The notes: a model not told the origin generated them from the letters alone. 64,000 nucleotides of DNA from Tamarix chinensis (GCA_030549775.1 CM060177.1:53570638-53634637); one strand, 5' to 3'. Shown: positions 36,332 through 47,857, numbered from the stretch's first letter. Program-made: numbers and translations.

Positions 36332-36681
36332 TGATAAGAATAATGGAAACTATGGATGAAATGTAAAGAATTGTATTAAAACTTGGTCATGTGTTGTATT
36401 AGTATTCAAGGACATACCATACACTCATACTCCCTTCAATACAAAGAAAACTTTCTTTTGATCACTAGAAAACTTTGGCAAAAGTAATTTATATTGATGC
36501 ATGAGCTAAAAAAAAATAAAATCCTTATATAGGCTTCTAGGTAACCTAATGATTTTAACATAATCAACTAACCTTGCCACCTAGATATTAACATTGCTAA
36601 TGCCTATTTTGACTTAACAACTCATGTAAATCACTTAAGTAGATAATATGACATAACTACCTTACCATGTCACATCTAACA
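36332..36681 (-). repeat. 5' LTR of the split copia element
   Basis: On the minus strand it starts TGTTAGATGTGACATGG and ends TTCTTATCA, 350 bp, aligned with the 3' copy at 19594. The TATA-like TTATATA is at 36526-36532. The bases after the LTR end (AAGTTTGCGAAGGAG on the minus strand) do not match the usual tRNA-iMet primer site. Confidence 0.88.
36526..36532 (-). promoter_or_regulatory. Probable TATA box of the copia 5' LTR
   Basis: TATATAAGG on the minus strand, conserved at the same place in the 3' LTR (19786-19792). Conservation in two otherwise diverged LTRs supports the call. Confidence 0.5.
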
Positions 36682-36829
36682 AAAATTTATTATTATTTTT
36701 CTTTCTCTCTTACCATATTACCTATTCATCCTATATTAACATATGTCATAACAATAAAATTAATCAATTTTTAATAAGGATAATTTTGGTATCACATTTT
36801 TTTAATCTAATAAGTTTTAATTTATATTA

Positions 36830-37029
36830 CTATCTTTGCTTCACAATAATTGTCAATTTATCAAAATTCTTTCAATTTCAAAATAAGTTTCATTTTAGAT
36901 TTTTAATGCAAAAAGTGAACTGCTTTTTTTTTTTAAATACCCATATTATGAATATTATTTGATAATATATATATATATATATAATATGTAAATGTGTAAA
37001 ATGACACTTATTTTAAATCGGAATTGATA
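36830..37029. mobile_element. Stowaway-like MITE, left of an abutting pair
   Basis: The left end after TA reads CTATCTTTGCTTCACAATAA and then TTGTCAATTT. The right end, inverted, reads TCCGATTTAAAATAAGTGTC then ATTTT, close to the CTCCGTTTCAAAATAAGTGTC type of Stowaway ends. It is flanked by TA on both sides and is about 200 bp long, with an AT run in the middle (36967-36982). Confidence 0.6.
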
Positions 37030-37031
37030 TA

Positions 37032-37265
37032 CTTATTCTTCTATTTCAGAAAGAGAGTCATTTTAGCTCTAAATTTTTGTTTAAAGAAAAAATATGTTTT
37101 AGATAAGTTAATATTTACACTTTTTTATCCCTACTTTTTCTATTTCTTCTTCTATGTATTAACTATCACAATATTTTTCATTGAATGGTATAATTATCAT
37201 ATTATGAGTATGCATATCATTATAATTGCGAAACAAACTTCCTTTTTATTTAAAAATAAATAGAG
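37032..37265. mobile_element. Stowaway-like MITE, right of an abutting pair
   Basis: It shares the TA at 37030-37031 with its neighbour. The left end CTTATTCTTCTATTTCAGAA and the inverted right end CTCTATTTATTTTTAAATAA form a weak inverted repeat, with TA at 37266-37267. The 79-codon ORF across it is an AT-rich artefact. Confidence 0.45.
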
Positions 37266-37284
37266 TATTATTATAATTTTAAAG

Positions 37285-37710
37285 TGTAACATCTCTATTT
37301 TTCATACATGAAAATTTTCCATTTTTGAAAGGCTTTTGTAAAATCTAAACATAAAATGTAGGGTATTTCCACCACATCTAATAAAAAGATGGTATAACCC
37401 ATACCCAATCTATGTTGGATGCAAAACTAAAAAGTAAACTCATATATTGTGATCAAGTGGGTTTGACACCTAAACCGAATCAATGCAAGGTCATAAAACC
37501 AAGTAAAGGAATATAATAAAAAGAAAAGGCATAAGAACCAAGAAAACTGGTCTAGAGACCCCAACTACTACTAAATAACTCTAATATTAACCTAGAACCA
37601 ACATAAAGATACATAACAACCATTGCACCTACCCTAAACATTTGAGAGGTGTAGTATTAGTATAATATTAATATTAAGTAAACATAACCTACTAAAAGTA
37701 ATAACATGCT
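37285..37710 (+). repeat. Start of a second LTR type (copy B1)
   Basis: It begins TGTAACATCTCTATTTTTC. A later part (GTAGGGTATTTCCACCACAT, then CTATGTTGGATGCAAAACT) matches the LTR text at 61730-61810. It ends at the ATGCT target duplication of copy A2 and probably continues at 49868. Confidence 0.6.
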
Positions 37711-38381
37711 TTTAATAATCCTAATTTTACTACTTAAAAGTTTTATTTTGCGAAATTATTAATTACTAAATTATTATATGTTATCACCATACTTAATATA
37801 AGTCTAGTTTCATCACATTTCTCATGTCAAAGGCCAAGCTTAAAGCAAATCATAACCAAAATAAAATAGCGGAAAAGAGAGGTAATACATAAATGAAAAT
37901 TGTGGATAATTTATTCTATACAATAATGGAAATCAAAACAATAAGGGACATAAAATTTTGAAATAAAACTGACTACATCAAAAATAGGTACCAAAAGGTA
38001 TAAAACTAGTTTTTATTAACTCTTAAACCTAAACGCCCACTCCAAAATTGGGATATCTTCCCAATAGCTCTCTTCCTTGTTATTGTAATATACTTAGAGC
38101 CACTCCATATCCTTCACATAGTCATCTATAACATTAGTATCATTACAACGTTTTCATACTAAGTAAATTACAATACCTAATAAGAGGTAACATACCCAAA
38201 TTATACATAATTAGGAAAAAGTTTGACAAATCATACTTAAGCAAAAGCATGTACCATACACATATGCAATAATTATGGAATATTATATATATAAATAATT
38301 TTTAAGCTCAATAGTAAAACATACTAGTTCATTTCACATCATCTTAAGGTATAATAGGCATATCTAATTAGTCAAATAGAT

Positions 38382-38600
38382 TCCAAACATTAAGGTAGGG
38401 CATTGAGGTGACTACTTAATCAACACATCTAAATAAATTTCAAATAGCGAGGTAGGACACTAAGAAAACTACTGAACAAACAAATGTAAAATAATTCCAA
38501 ATACCAATGTAGGGTACTAAGGCAACTATTGAACCAACAAACCCAAAACAGTCTCAAATACTAAGGCAGGGCACTGAGGTAACTACTGAATCAATACATG
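38382..38600 (+). repeat. ~57 bp tandem repeat within LTR A2
   Basis: Four units with the core AAGGTAGGGCATTGAGGTGA then CTACT...CAACA at about 38392, 38449, 38507 and 38562. Copy A1 has two such units in reverse (34330-34460). Confidence 0.85.
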
Positions 38601-40458
38601 TAAACAATCCCTTTTTTTTTCATAATAGTTATTTTAATTTTTACTTACTCAAGGGGCATACAATCAACCTAGGGACATTAAGTTACACCTGATCATATTG
38701 GAAATCGAAGGCGGCACAATATCCTTACTCTTGAACCTAGGGACATAGTGATACACCTGGTCATACCGGTACGCAAATGTAATATAGTATGCTCTAACTT
38801 CGTTCACCTAATCCTTAATTAATGATACCCCCTATAGAGTAGAATAGGGCCTTATTGGGGCACAAAGACACACTAGTGAACCCAAATTAAATGGGGGATA
38901 ACACCTCATATTTAGGGTAGATAATCTTAGAGAGAAAACATTTTCAACTCAAGGTCTTGCACTTTAATTATTAATATTTTATGAGGTGATCATAGATGTC
39001 ACATATTATACAACAATTCCATTTTGATATTTAACCATTTTTCCTTTTGTTTTTTAATTATTAAGGTAAACCCTAAGGTCATCGGTCTAAGTCTAGCTAA
39101 GTCAACACTATGGTCAACTTGTCACAAGTCTAAGACCATCCAAATATCTAATTATTTACAAAAGATATATTAGATCAAAATTTACCAAAATTCCATCGAA
39201 AACCTTAATTTTATCATTTTATCTTATTGTACTAACATTATTATTACGAAAAATTTGTCATGAAAAGGCTAAAAGATAATAATTCACATTATTTTAGTAT
39301 ATAGGTAATCCTTACAATTTAGGGATTAAATGTATTTTTTACTTTTCATACATTTAATGGGTTGCTCCTATAATAACCCTAATCATGTAACTCTCACGTA
39401 TCATATATTCTGCGCAAAATGTACGCACATATATAAAGCATAATACAAAATTTATATAGAAAAATTATCATCATGATAGATGTAGGAAAACATCTCTAAT
39501 CCTAGGTCATGTGAATAGAAATCATCATAAGATAACTCTAATCATACGTATATGCTTTCATGCGAATCATAGTAACCACAACTACCATGCACTACTAATC
39601 TCAATATATTTATCATAGAATTCAATTTATAACTTGAAAAGAATAAAAACATAGCAAAACCCTAATCATACATACATAAATCACATAAAATATTACTCAT
39701 GCCTATAACTTAACTTACAATAATTATATATATATTTATTTAATATGTTATCATTTTATTAGGCATGTTATAATACTTGAAAAATAAAAACCCCGACATG
39801 ATTCTCGGTCTTAAAAAACTTAGCATACTTATAATTTCTATTATCCTATGAGTGATTGGATTTTCCTAAATCAAAGATCACACCAAAAAGTATAAAATCA
39901 TGTTTTCTAAGATCCTCAAGAATTACCTAGGAAAGTAACACCCAATACTACATGTATTAGAATTTAATATAATACAAAAATAAACCAAAATTACTAAAAC
40001 AAATCAAGGATAACTAATTGGCTAAAGCAAAGTAGTAAGGAAGCCAACCAAAACTCATGAAAAAGGAGGAGGAATCAGAGGAAGTTGCTAAGTAGGATGG
40101 GTGAACAATAGTAGCTATGGCCAATGCTAGGGGGTAGCTATGGCAAAAATGGTCAAAATCAATGGGGAGGATACGAGGAAATAGGTGCAACAAGGTGGGG
40201 AGCTGCAATAGTTGTGACTGAAGGAGAAGGGCAGGAATCAACACAAATGGCGAAGGTGAAGGTGTTAATTTAGTGAGTTTGTGTATGGGTTGTGGGTGGT
40301 TTTGACAAGAGAGACTGGTGAAGGGGGTGAGGTATTGGTGGGAGTTGCTGAAGCTAAGGAAATTTGGCTAGTAGTGGACTCCATTGCTAGTAAAAATGGT
40401 GAAGATGAGGGACAATAATGGCAAATCAATGGGGTTTTTTCTTGCTTAAGGGAGCTTG

Positions 40459-40830
40459 CACTGCTACAAAAGTTATTTTAGACAACACATAAAAGGCAAT
40501 GAGTCCTAGCTAACGTTGTTGTAAAGTATATTTAAAAATGGTTAATACTATACTATCATTGTTAAATATTTAAAATTAAAAGTGCAGTTGAATGGCTTTG
40601 ATATTATAATGATAAAATAGAGAAATAATAATGGGTCCATGTGCCATTGTAAATGGTATAAAGAGATAATGAGTATTTAATATAACAACTATCGTTTTAA
40701 ATTCATTATAAAAGGCATAAAATGAAAACGTATATATTATATTAAACAATGGTGTTAAACCTATTGTAAATTCTATAAACAATAATGGCTAAAGATGATA
40801 ACCACTACGATGTTTTAGCCATTTTGATGG
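40459..40830 (+). repeat. Left subterminal region of the CACTA element
   Basis: Irregular words such as AATGGTTAATAC, CAATGGTGTTAAACCTATTG and CATTGTAAATGG, related to the regular array at the right end. Confidence 0.6.
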
Positions 40831-41779
40831 GTACATGAACAATATATATAACATACTTCTCAGACCCAACCGTTTTCCCACACAATACCAATGATTTTCT
40901 TCTTCGTTGTGCATAGTATGAAAATCATCCAAGAGCCTCCATATAACACGCAACTTTCAACTAAATACATTCATTCCAGAACATCTGTCGTCGCCCTTAA
41001 CACCTATACCGCCATCTTCATATACTAGCAATTCAGATTCATTGTCATCACACTTTCCCTTTTTCCATCTTCCTAAAACGCACATCATTGTCTTCAAGCT
41101 ATTTCATTTCTTGTTTCATTCTATCTAGTCGAGATTCTTTGTGCACACTAAGGTAGTATCTCTTCTTGCATTGTATTCTTAATTTATTTTTCAAGCTTAA
41201 TTAGTTAGGGTTTAATTAATCTAATTTTATAGTGGTGTTTTGATTTTCCAAATTGGATTCTTTCACTTGTAATATGTTTTTTGCTGTATAAATAATGCTA
41301 AGTGAATTTTCTTTGTAATATAAGAATGTCAAAAATCGTTGTTGTTGGTATAAGTTCATAACCGGAACTTATGAATAATGGTTGTTCTAAGTTGATATTC
41401 TTTTTGTATTTTCTGTTATCTTGACTAAAACATTTTGATATATGAATAATATATATATACTAGCTACTGAACAATTAACTTCCATCAGAAAAAAAATACT
41501 AAAGCTACTCAATCCCTAAAATAAGTTGTTATAGTTATAGTTAATCTATATTTTTCTTGACTAACTTGTAGCTGTAAATAAAGTAGTAGTAGCTGTAGTA
41601 ATGAAAGAGATATTTGTAGCAACTGTAATAGATTTAAGTGGTGATCTTTGTATTTGAAAAAATCTAAGCTGATTTCTATCCCCTAATTTCTCTTTCCTCA
41701 CCTGTATTTTTCTCAAATTTAACAACAAAACAAAAACATTAATATATACAAATATATTTCAAAAATAGAATTAAAATAT
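40831..41779. other. CACTA interior, no feature recognised
   Basis: From 40860 to 41180 the text is C-richer and leader-like. The rest is AT-rich. No transposase motif seen. Confidence 0.4.
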
Positions 41780-42720
41780 GGACAGAAACTAAGAAATCAT
41801 TCGATGATGAGGAGACCAAGCTGTTGTTATTGTAGTCGTGATTATTTTGAAGCTACTTGATAATCTTTATGGATAGTTGTGCTATAATTGTCATGGCCAT
41901 ACACATAGCTACTTGTTGCTACTGAATTCTCTTGCTTCAAATGATCTACATGAATAGTACTAGTAGGAGGAGAATTTTCATGTTGTTGATAATGAATACC
42001 CTAGAATTCATGATGATCTTCCCAATTCTCAATTTTCTTTTTCTAAAATTGATGATTCATTACAACTTTTTCTTCTCCATTCATTACCATTCTAGCCCCC
42101 ACCCTACACATAGATATGACTCAGATTGATTTAGTTAATTACCATTATAGCTCATATGTATTAATACTATAGATACACATGTACAAATGATGCATAATAT
42201 ATATATATACATACATACAACAAAATGAGTACTATATAATAAAAAAAATAAAAAAATAAAAAAGAGAGGGAAAAATTACTAATTAACTAGTATACATATA
42301 ATTTGTACAAAAAATCATGCAATTAAGAACCAACACAAGAAGAAGAGGGGCCGTAGGTTGGAGCTATATAAGGATTTGGCTTTAGTGCTTAGCAAGGAGG
42401 AAGTTGTTCTTGCTGGTTACTACTAGTGAGAGGACCCCAATAATAGTATAAAAGGGTGTGATGATGATGCAAAAATAGTAGCAGGCATGTTCATGAGTAG
42501 TTGATGAGGGAATAGCATATTATTATTATTAGTAGTAGTAGTAGTAGCAGTAGTAGTATTAGTAGCAGGGAGAGGAAGAGGAGGTGGAAGAGTTGATGAG
42601 AAAGCATAAAAAGGAGATGGCGGTACTGATACTTGTGGTTGTTGGTTTTGGTGGTGTTCGAACTAAGATATTGCTGGCCTTATGTTTTTCAAGCACCACC
42701 AATAGCCTAGTATATGTCAT
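41780..42720 (-). pseudogene. Host gene-like fragment, transcription-factor style tail
   Basis: On the minus strand two coding-like pieces are separated by a 200 bp AT-rich gap. Piece 1 (42720-42323) is Pro/Thr/Asn/His-rich: QVSVPPSPFYAFSSTLPPPL, a Thr/Asn run, then MLFPHQLLMNMPA. After a frame change it ends KPNPYIAPTYGPSSSSCVGS and a stop. Piece 2 (about 42110-41780) has MVMNGEEKVVMNHQF, NWEDHHEF, QQHENSPPTSTIHVDHLKQE and SSYVYGHDNYST. Two in-frame TAG codons sit where CAG (Gln) would fit. Low-complexity Asn/His/Ser/Pro tails like this are usual in plant transcription factors, but no DNA-binding domain is present and I cannot name the gene. A CT-rich stretch and TTATAAATAGG lie upstream (42730-42800). 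Confidence 0.5.
42520..42566. repeat. (TAT/TAG)n run coding-like on the minus strand
   Basis: ATTATTATTAGTAGTAGTAG and so on; on the minus strand it reads as the Thr and Asn run of the fragment above. Confidence 0.9.
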
Positions 42721-43070
42721 CTATTCATTCTCAACCTACCTATTTATAATTCTCTCTCTCTCTATCTCTCTCTCTATATATGTATGTATCTCTCTCTAGA
42801 ATAATTTTTTATCCCCCAATCCTTTTTCCTCTTTCTTTTTCACAAAGGTGGGGCACAAAAAAGGCAGTAGGGGAATTCTCGTTAAATAATTCTCTTACAA
42901 GATAATACAAAAACTATGCAGGTTTATGAAATCACACATTTAGTAATTATAAATTAGAGTATTTTACTCTGTCCCATTTTTTTTGCTAATCTAATTTAAA
43001 CTTAAACAATAATATATTATTAAGTTTTATTATTAGTATCATAATTAATATTTTTAATTAGTAATATTAC

Positions 43071-44165
43071 CGTAATACCCCAATTTTTATTACAATTTTT
43101 TTAAACGAATGCATACACATAAAATAAACTTATGTTATTGTCATACATAGTATTAGCCCGGTTCATACCATTCTTGTACCAAAAGAAAAGCTAAAATGAA
43201 ACAACTTAAAACTTAAACAAAATTTAATATATAGAAGAAACAAATAAAGTCTTTAATATAAATAAACATAAGAATTGAATAGAGAGATTAACTCTAAATA
43301 ATACTTCATCCGTATAAAAAATAAAGTCATTTTTAACAATTTGCACAAATTTTTAGGAACTAATAAATGGTCTTAAATTTTCATTTATATCCTTCATTAG
43401 AAATAGTAAAACACTTAATGCATATATAATGAAAGAAAAAAACAAGATAATTAGGCATAAAAGTTAAAAATAGGTTTTAACTTTTCTAAAGTGATTTTTT
43501 TTATAATATATAAAAATTTGACGGTAGAATAACTTCCTTTTTGATATGGATGGAGTACATTAAAAGGGGAAATGAGCGAAATAAAAATATAGAGGACAAA
43601 AGTCCAAAAGAGATATCCGTGATCTAAGGTTCACTACATATATCAACTCGGATAGTCATAACTATATGTCCCAACCTCCCAAATCGCTTCACCAATGAAA
43701 ACTTGTCAAAGTTAGTAAGGTTGTCATCAAACACCTATGACACATCAACTACAAAAGTGTAGTAAAAGTGCACATGAATATTGATAACATGAAATATATG
43801 TGATCATGTATAATAAGGTATAGTAACATATAAAAGTATATACGAATATGATCATCATAGGAACAAAAGCATATGACAGAATAAATACTACTATCAAAAT
43901 CCAGAACTATAAAACAGATGATTATTGCATTCCATTAAGTAATTACATCAATTGAACATCATTAACTTTAGGATGGGGACTCAACCAAAATCCATAATAA
44001 TTATTCTAGTACATGAACATCACTAATCCGAGTTAATCTACCAATAAACATAATTACTAGACCACCAAAATTAGGAAACCAAATTATTTTAGTATGCATA
44101 CCTCCTATAAGGCCCAAATCACCTAAAGAGTAGAAAAGGGAATCCTTAGAATTCGTAAGGCACGC
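43071..44165 (+). repeat. Fragment of the large TGTAA-type LTR inside the CACTA element
   Basis: It begins CGTAATACCCCAATTTTTAT (TG changed to CG). Near 44100 it has CTATAAGGCCCAAATCACCT then AAAGAGTAGAAAAGGG, matching the middle of copy A1 in reverse. The rest of the LTR is missing. A Stowaway MITE interrupts it. Confidence 0.6.
43304..43555. mobile_element. Stowaway MITE
   Basis: Including the flanking TA, the left end TACTTCATCCGTATAAAAA and the inverted right end TACTCCATCCATATCAAAA agree at 16 of 19 positions and fit the CTCCCTCCGT-type Stowaway terminus. Length 252 bp, TA on both sides, no coding capacity. Confidence 0.88.
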
Positions 44166-44439
44166 GAGATCAGGAAAAATTTATAAGGTCCATTGCTTGT
44201 GCCAAATAATGAAGCTAGTATGTATAAGGTCTAGCATGTGCCCTCCTCATATGTTTCATGGACTAAGTTTCTAGTGGATCTCAATGTTGAGGCAAGTATT
44301 AATTAATTTTTCAAATAACTTACTTTTTGGATCATGCTAATATGGATTCTCATGTATCATTTTTAGTGATGGTTTCACTATGAAGCGTACATCATAACCT
44401 AATCATGATACACCACAACCTTATCAAATTGAAACACAA

Positions 44440-45740
44440 CCTCCATAACATAAAAAACCTTTAGCAATTAAGAAGAAAAGGGTAAATGCTATGAAACCCA
44501 TTTCTAAGGTATAAAAGGGCCATTCTAAGCCATAATCTTCAAGTTCTATCACTTTGGGAAAAAGTGCATCAACTTGAGGATGTTGAAATGTTATGTCGAT
44601 GGAATGGAATTTGCATATTTGATCTTGATTCCATGTCCTAAAGTAGTAATGTTCCATGAATATGATATTGTCAATTGTGAATGTTTCAGTATAGTTCATA
44701 ATAGAAGCAAAGTTGAGAAGTCAATTATGGCAACATATAACAAGTGAGTATCATTAATTAATGGTATATAATTTAATATGTTTAATTATGTATGTATTGT
44801 CACAAGTTAATATATTTCCATACAGGATAATGTTTATAAAAGTGTGAGCGTGATGGGATATCTACTGTTGGGCTATTGTGTCCAAATATGATTTCAAGTT
44901 ATAATGATAAACTATAGGATTAAGCATGATATTTAGTAAATGTTTTTATGGACATCCTCAAAAGAAATTATTTTTTGCTCCATCCATTCAAAAGTAAGAA
45001 TTCAAATTTATGTAATATATTAATGAAATTTTTTCTATTACTAAACATATAATCTCTTGAATTATAGGAATCATTGGATACTTTTTATAGTCTATCCTAC
45101 ATGCCAAATGTGTTATTAGCTCGACTCTCTACATGATCCTATATATGATGAAGTCATACAAATTGTGAATATATAAGATGTTTGAAATTCCAAGTATCTA
45201 TTTATGTACAAATATAGGTTCATTTATGTTTTATATAACCTACATTTCATATAACATAGAATTCTTTTATGTTAGAGCAGGGCTATGAGAATGTATCAAG
45301 CTAATAAAGGGTTTAGGATAACAAGTGTAACAAAGTGGGAGATAGTTGATGAGGTATAAACTAATTGGTGTTTAAAGCAATATATTATTTCCATTATGAA
45401 AACGGTATCATATTATGAAAGTTTCTTATTCTGTAATGTATTTATTTTTAACTGATAGTGTCCTAACTAGCCAAATATAATAGATTGTTGATACTATATC
45501 ATGAGGTTCATGAAAGAGATTGTATCTCAGATGAAAACCCAACCTCAAATTGCAAAGAAATTAATTTTAATTTTTTAATTTTTAAAGAATTATTAATAAT
45601 TGATATTAACTAACAAAAATGTGAATTAATTTTGTAGTTTTATCCATTATATAGTGGTTGATGTTACACTAATGGAGAAATTGATGAAGTTTTAGAGGAA
45701 TAGGCCTCCATGGTTATTTTTTATTTGAATACCTACTAGG
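44440..45740 (+). pseudogene. CACTA-borne Ulp1-type (C48) cysteine peptidase relic
   Basis: This family cuts SUMO or related proteins in eukaryotes, and plant transposons often carry copies of unknown use. Upstream, frames read KPLAIKKKRVNAMKPISK (44450), LKCYVDGMEFAYL (44580) and MFHEYDIVNCECF (44650). The catalytic part reads NHWILFIVYPTCQMCY, a stop, then LDSLHDPIYDEVIQIVN (45070-45175), supplying the His and Asp regions. MRMYQANKGFRITSVTKWEI follows at about 45290. At 45490 the normal CGxYVMRFMKEI reads C, stop, YYIMRFMKEIV, and the tail has YTNGEIDEVLEE. Gaps with AG/GT-like edges suggest old introns. Stops show it is dead. Confidence 0.82.
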
Positions 45741-47650
45741 TAAATATATGATAGAAACCTTGAGTTTTGATGGAATTATAAGATATTGAGATACAAGCAC
45801 TAATGTACCTTAAAATATGTAATCAAAACCAAATTTACATACATTTGGTGAATATTTTAATCGAAGAAACTAATCAAGTTTGTAGCACCTGTTGCTTGCA
45901 AATATTTCTAAGTTTTCTAAATATTCAACCCTCTTATCATTAAGATTGAGTTTCTTCAAGCTTTGACCTTCTTTATTTTGAACTAGTGTATGTGACAGTG
46001 TGGAGACCAAATGCCCCTCATGCTAGACCCAAGATTAAATAAGTTTTGTTGGTCGTTTTCTCCATACCAATTCACTAGTTTTGAGGGGTATTTTAGTAAT
46101 TTCTATATTGATAATTATTTTAAAATAAGAAGATATAGAATTTGAAGATGTGGTGGAAGAGTAAGTAGAAAGTGTAAATAAGAAGAGAGGTAATATGATG
46201 CAGGAGAAAACATTCAAAAAGTATCTTTCATAATTATGGAACCAATTATTCTTCATTTGGTAAGTATCTCCCAAAACTTTGAAGACCAATGGATGGTTAT
46301 GTTGCTAGAAACGTACCAAACAAGTGACTAAGTATCTACGTGCATGTGCGTGACATGCATAGAAATGATGACCATGTGTATGGGGAGTTTATTTGCAGCA
46401 TTGTTGGGAACTAATATTAATATTAGTTAAATAATTAATTAAGTAGTAGAATTGGATATTAGATAAAGCATAAAGTTAGTAGAAAGTAGCATAATATATT
46501 TTAGCTTATAATATTTTGAATTATGCTTTTTAGCTCATTATTAGAATGGCTATAAATAGCCATGAAGGTCACAATTATGGAAAATGAATTTGAAGATCAA
46601 TACTAAAGTTGAATGCAAGTTGAATTCTATGTGATTTCAATTCAAGTTAATCAAATTTGTGTGAATGACTGATCTTGAAAGTCTTAATCTCTTTATTTGT
46701 GTGAATTAGAGATTAATTCATATATTTTCTTCTCTCCATAATCCATATTTTTTTGGCCATAATTATCATCCAAACCGCACTGTAATTTGAAGATAAGTGA
46801 TGCCCTAATTCTATTTTCTCATTATAAACCCTAAGCCACCATTTGAAACCCTAAACCCTTCCATCTAAACTAAACATCACCTTAACCCTTCTATTCAAAT
46901 TAAACCCTAACCCTAACCTTAAACCACGACATCATCCTCCATCTAAACCTTAACATCCAAATCCTCATCATCATCTACAAACCATTATCAAATACATATC
47001 TTAATTATTAAAGCACATTCAAATCAACACTATTGGTTAACCATCATCAATGAATCAACATCACTTTGTGCGAAATATATTCATCCTTAGGTCACCCTAT
47101 TCGAATGTTCTTCTCATCCATACCTAATTGTTGAAGCTTCTTCTAAATAATATCAACCGAATCAAGCCATAATATCATAAATTTGAGAATCCCATCCCCC
47201 CCCACACTTCATAATACATGGACTAGAAAGCATAAACCAGCTAAGAAAGAGACTCCTAATTCGAGTAAGATGTAAAATTGGGGTGTTGCTCTGAATGTTG
47301 GTGCTAATTTTAGAGGCGGGACCAAAAAGGTGGTAGAGGCAAATAACAACAATCTCAGTAAGTGGGTGAGTTATGAGTATGATGATGTTTTATTATGTTC
47401 CATTAACTATGGAAGGCTGGACCACATTTTAAATTAAGAAGATACTAACATATTAATGTTGTGTTATGGAAATCATTTTAGCAAAACAAAGGGTTGTTTC
47501 CTTTTATAGCAGTTACTCTAAGTGGATTTTGCTGGAAAATATCTTATCCTATAGCCTGTGGTTTGATATTTTTTTTAATTCTTTAATGACAATGAGTGAA
47601 TAAATTTTGTTGACATATTAGTTAGTAATAGATATGTTGGTATAAATAAA
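45741..47650. other. CACTA interior after the peptidase
   Basis: No coding motif read. From 46780 to 47000 the text is C-rich with AAACCCTAACCCTAACC at about 46900, telomere-like but only two to three units. At 47275-47345 a Gly/Arg-rich frame is too short to judge. Confidence 0.4.
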
Positions 47651-47659
47651 GTTATACCA

Positions 47660-47685
47660 ATATATATATATATATTATATATATA

Positions 47686-47720
<35 letters not shown>

Positions 47721-47857
47721 AGATGCTATTATTTTTTGTTGGAAAAACACACCCATTTACTAATATTTGTTGGTATTACTAAGTTTTTATCAATAGATAA
47801 AATATTTGTTAATATATATATATATATATGTTGGAAAAAGGTATTTTTCTTGTAGTG
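47660..47857. mobile_element. AT microsatellite and the right end of a second CACTA-type element
   Basis: An AT run (47660-47721, broken twice) and another (47814-47829) precede GTATTTTTCTTGTAGTG at 47841-47857. Inverted, this is CACTACAAGAAAAATAC, the textbook CACTA terminus. No left terminus was found, so only a truncated end or short derivative remains. Confidence 0.55.

Larger units (their letters stand above)
19594..36681 (-). mobile_element. Ty1/copia element, split by nested insertions
   Basis: On the minus strand the 5' LTR (36332-36681), gag and protease (36315 to 35134) are followed, after an 11.5 kb foreign insert, by the pre-integrase domain, integrase, RT, RNase H, purine tract and 3' LTR (23581 to 19594). 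INT-before-RT order defines Ty1/copia. The protein text joins sensibly across the insert: a copia protease/pre-integrase segment ends at 35134 and its continuation begins at 23581. All genes have stops. The two LTRs differ at many sites, so the element is old. Confidence 0.88.

Noticed and set aside
42579..42699. Alternative minus-strand ORF starting with ATG near 42699
   Set aside because: A 52-codon frame exists in parallel with the longer open frame of piece 1, but it ends early and fits the following text less well.
44424..44699. 91-codon minus-strand ORF
   Set aside because: The plus strand reads as the upstream part of the Ulp1-type peptidase, so the minus frame is its shadow.
46780..46930. 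Telomere-like AAACCCTAACCCTAACC
   Set aside because: Only two to three clean units in a C-rich setting; too few to claim an interstitial telomere site.
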